The position numbers and the translations under genes are program-made. From Flavobacterium sp. ASW18X (GTDB lineage: Bacteria > Bacteroidota > Bacteroidia > Flavobacteriales > Flavobacteriaceae): a stretch of 64,000 bases of DNA. Position 1 is the stretch's first letter, and every line of letters begins with the position of its first letter. The notes under the pieces were generated by a model. The model was not told the origin of the DNA, ran no database searches, and was given only the letters and a program-made list of their open reading frames with translations. The stretch covers positions 34,212 to 98,211 of the forward strand of contig NZ_SWKK01000002.1 of assembly GCF_005144745.1 (NCBI RefSeq), written 5' to 3'. Positions 62,624 to 64,000 of the stretch are shown here, piece after piece.

Positions 62624-62985
62624 ACTACTGTTCTAATCTAAAATGTACCATTAAATTGTACTCAGTAAGTAAGTATAATAGCGTACGAAGCAATGCAAAC
62701 AGACATAGAAAAATTAGAAAGAACTTAATCGATTTTTTTCTTCTTTTATATTTTATGGAACTCGTATTGGCTTTAGTTATCATGGCGATGGTTTACTATA
62801 ATCAACGAAATAGTAAGAAAAGTATTACAATTATTTTTTGGTAACGGTTGTTTTTCGATGAATTACAGTTAAATTGATATAGTGGATTTTATAAGGCATT
62901 GCCCTGGAATCTAATCCATAAATCTTTAATTACATTTTATAATTTATAGCAATAGAATCTTACAAATACCGTTTTCTCTAGTAAC
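62624..62985. other. Intergenic stretch without convincing gene
   Basis: This 362-bp AT-rich stretch has stop codons in all frames at short intervals. A 29-codon frame at 62755-62844 (start MELVLALVIMAM) could encode a tiny membrane peptide, but there is no support beyond an ATG. No hairpin terminator was seen after the preceding gene. Confidence 0.4.
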
Positions 62986-63603
62986 ATGGAAAAGACATTT
63001 ACTTTTGATGATATTATGGCGTTCCCGAGTAGGTATCGCGGTCGCTTAATGAATAAGGTTTCTGGCCTTAAACCTGCAAATTTAATTGGCACACAAGCCA
63101 GTAATGGCGATGCCAACTTAGCTATTTTTAATAGTGTGGTGCACATAGGGGCCAATCCACCTTACATAGGTTTTATTCTTAGACCAACTACCGTGGCAAG
63201 GCATACATACGAAAACATAAAAGAGACAGGAGTTTTTACCATCAATCAGATTACAGAATCCATGCACAAGCAAGGGCACCAAACTTCTGCTAAGTACGAC
63301 AAGGGTGTGTCTGAGTTTGATGCGGTGGGTTTAATTCCCTACCATCATGAAGATTTTATGGCGCCTTTTGTCTACGAAAGCCCTATAAAAATTGGTCTTT
63401 CTTTTGTAGAAGAACAACTAATAAAGGTTAATAATACCCGGCTGATTATTGGTAAAGTAGAACATTTAATTTTACCAGAAGATGTGCTATTAGAAGGGGG
63501 GGATATCGCTTTAGAACGCTTGGGTAGTGTTGCTATTGGCGGTTTAGATAGTTATTATGCTGTAGATAAGTTAGGGCGCTATGGTTATGCCGAACCGGAA
63601 TAG
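62986..63603 (+). CDS. Flavin reductase-like domain protein
   Basis: A 205-residue FMN-binding split-barrel protein. RLMNKVSGLKPANLIGTQ, the NLAIFNSVVHIGANPPYIGFILR block (from about residue 42; binds FMN) and TYENIKETGVFTIN place it in the DIM6/flavin reductase family. Such proteins reduce flavin for monooxygenases or act as stand-alone oxidoreductases. It lies alone, far from the sulfosugar genes, so no partner can be named. Confidence 0.87.
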   Translation: MEKTFTFDDIMAFPSRYRGRLMNKVSGLKPANLIGTQASNGDANLAIFNSVVHIGANPPYIGFILRPTTVARHTYENIKETGVFTINQITESMHKQGHQTSAKYDKGVSEFDAVGLIPYHHEDFMAPFVYESPIKIGLSFVEEQLIKVNNTRLIIGKVEHLILPEDVLLEGGDIALERLGSVAIGGLDSYYAVDKLGRYGYAEPE

Positions 63604-63916
63604 GGTTCATGTCGAAAAAAAATTTAATACGGTAGACTTTAGACCCCTCAGTCCTGCGAACAGTTCCCTTAACTCAAGGGAAATGCTGTAGTTTATTGGA
63701 GATTTTATGAAAAGTGGAGAAGATGCTGAAACAAGTTCAGCATGACAGGATGTATAAATCTATGTGCCAAGTACTTTATGCTTTCTACTTTAGAAAGATT
63801 TCTCAGTAGTAGCTTCGCTACAACTATCGAAATGATGTGAACCAAAACCAATTTTACTTTTTATCTGATAACTTTGAGTATGTTGTATTTTTTTCAATGC
63901 ACAAAAAGCACACCTT
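63604..63916. repeat. Non-coding run with several perfect inverted repeats
   Basis: There is no credible gene here. Hairpins seen are TTCCCTT/AAGGGAA (63664-63682), TGCTGAA/TTCAGCA (63724-63742), CTTTCTA/TAGAAAG (63781-63797) and GTAGC/GCTAC (63809-63821). Motifs such as GCTGAAACAAGTTCAGCATGA (63725-63745) resemble palindromic intergenic elements scattered in many Bacteroidota genomes. Confidence 0.65.
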
Positions 63917-64000
63917 ACCATCAACCATCAACCATCAACCATCAACCATCAACCATCAACCATCAACCATCAACCATCAACCATCAACCATCAACCATCA
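63917..64000. repeat. Heptanucleotide tandem repeat (ACCATCA)n
   Basis: Twelve uninterrupted perfect copies of the 7-bp unit ACCATCA fill 63917-64000 and run off the end of the window, so the true length is unknown. The 7-bp period is not a codon multiple and no gene contains it; it is a simple-sequence array liable to copy-number change. Confidence 0.95.

Noticed and set aside
62755..62844. 29-codon hydrophobic open frame
   Set aside because: Too short, no promoter or context support; may be chance in AT-rich DNA.
1..64000. Search for CRISPR arrays, insertion sequences, prophage or integrases
   Set aside because: No spaced direct repeats, transposase, integrase or phage structural genes were found; the only tandem repeat is the heptamer array at the end.

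Overview
The window reads as chromosome of a marine-type Flavobacteriaceae (Bacteroidota). Supporting this are the AT-rich sequence, a SusC/SusD pair, TAnnTTTG-type -7 boxes, a T9SS C-terminal sorting domain, DUF1501/DUF1800 proteins, FG-GAP/UnbV lipoproteins and a short-chain-type threonine dehydrogenase. There is no phage, insertion sequence or CRISPR array. Exact genus cannot be fixed from sequence alone.

Region 1 (1-10005) is an inorganic-sulfur and respiration block. It holds the end of a SulP permease, a CstB-like persulfide dioxygenase-sulfurtransferase, a rhodanese lipoprotein, thioredoxin, a sterol-desaturase-like hydroxylase, and a sulfite dehydrogenase with its cytochrome c. These are followed by a DUF2892 protein, an unlisted 45-residue membrane protein, cytochrome bd oxidase (cydAB) and a split YeeE/YedE sulfur transporter. 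Three of these promoters (dioxygenase, cydA, YeeE) carry a CRP/FNR-like GTAAC-N4-GTTAC palindrome at the same distance from a -7 box. A fourth, FNR-like, palindrome has the same geometry in front of the 45-residue protein.

Region 2 (10112-12343) holds a receiver-only response regulator, a three-Fn3 plus ThuA lipoprotein and tRNA-Arg(CCT).

Region 3 (12445-28464) is the most interesting part. It is a polysaccharide-utilisation-like locus with SusC/SusD, an FG-GAP/UnbV lipoprotein, a GH13 alpha-glucosidase, a LacI regulator and a sodium:solute symporter. It also encodes an alkanesulfonate-monooxygenase-type flavoenzyme, an NAD(P)H:FMN reductase, an aldo-keto reductase and a YeiH-type exporter. 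Together these match the logic of the oxidative sulfoquinovose (sulfo-SMO) pathway: import the sulfosugar, cleave C-S to sulfite plus 6-oxo-glucose, reduce that to glucose, and export sulfite. A near-identical LacI-type palindrome (core TGTAAACGTTTACA) lies before the monooxygenase/GH13 divergent promoters, susC and yeiH, and also before the distant sulfite dehydrogenase in region 1. This ties sulfite oxidation into the same predicted regulon. The yeiH site is shared with divergent moaE-moaC, which make the molybdenum cofactor the sulfite dehydrogenase needs.

Region 4 (28580-63603) is mostly core and accessory chromosome. It contains moaE-moaC, threonine dehydrogenase, lipoproteins, an M28 peptidase, a CBS-pair protein, and a SIMPL/DUF6265/pentapeptide/zinc-finger operon. 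Next come an amine oxidase, a YtcJ-type amidohydrolase, a TetR-controlled hydrolase operon with paired operators, a histidine kinase, ssb, ferritin, a response-regulator/HDAC/PAP2 operon, tex, metG, the DUF1501/DUF1800 pair, yraN, an ACT-like protein and a flavin reductase. The final 400 bp (63604-64000) is non-coding and repeat-rich, with several perfect inverted repeats followed by a 7-bp tandem repeat that runs off the window.
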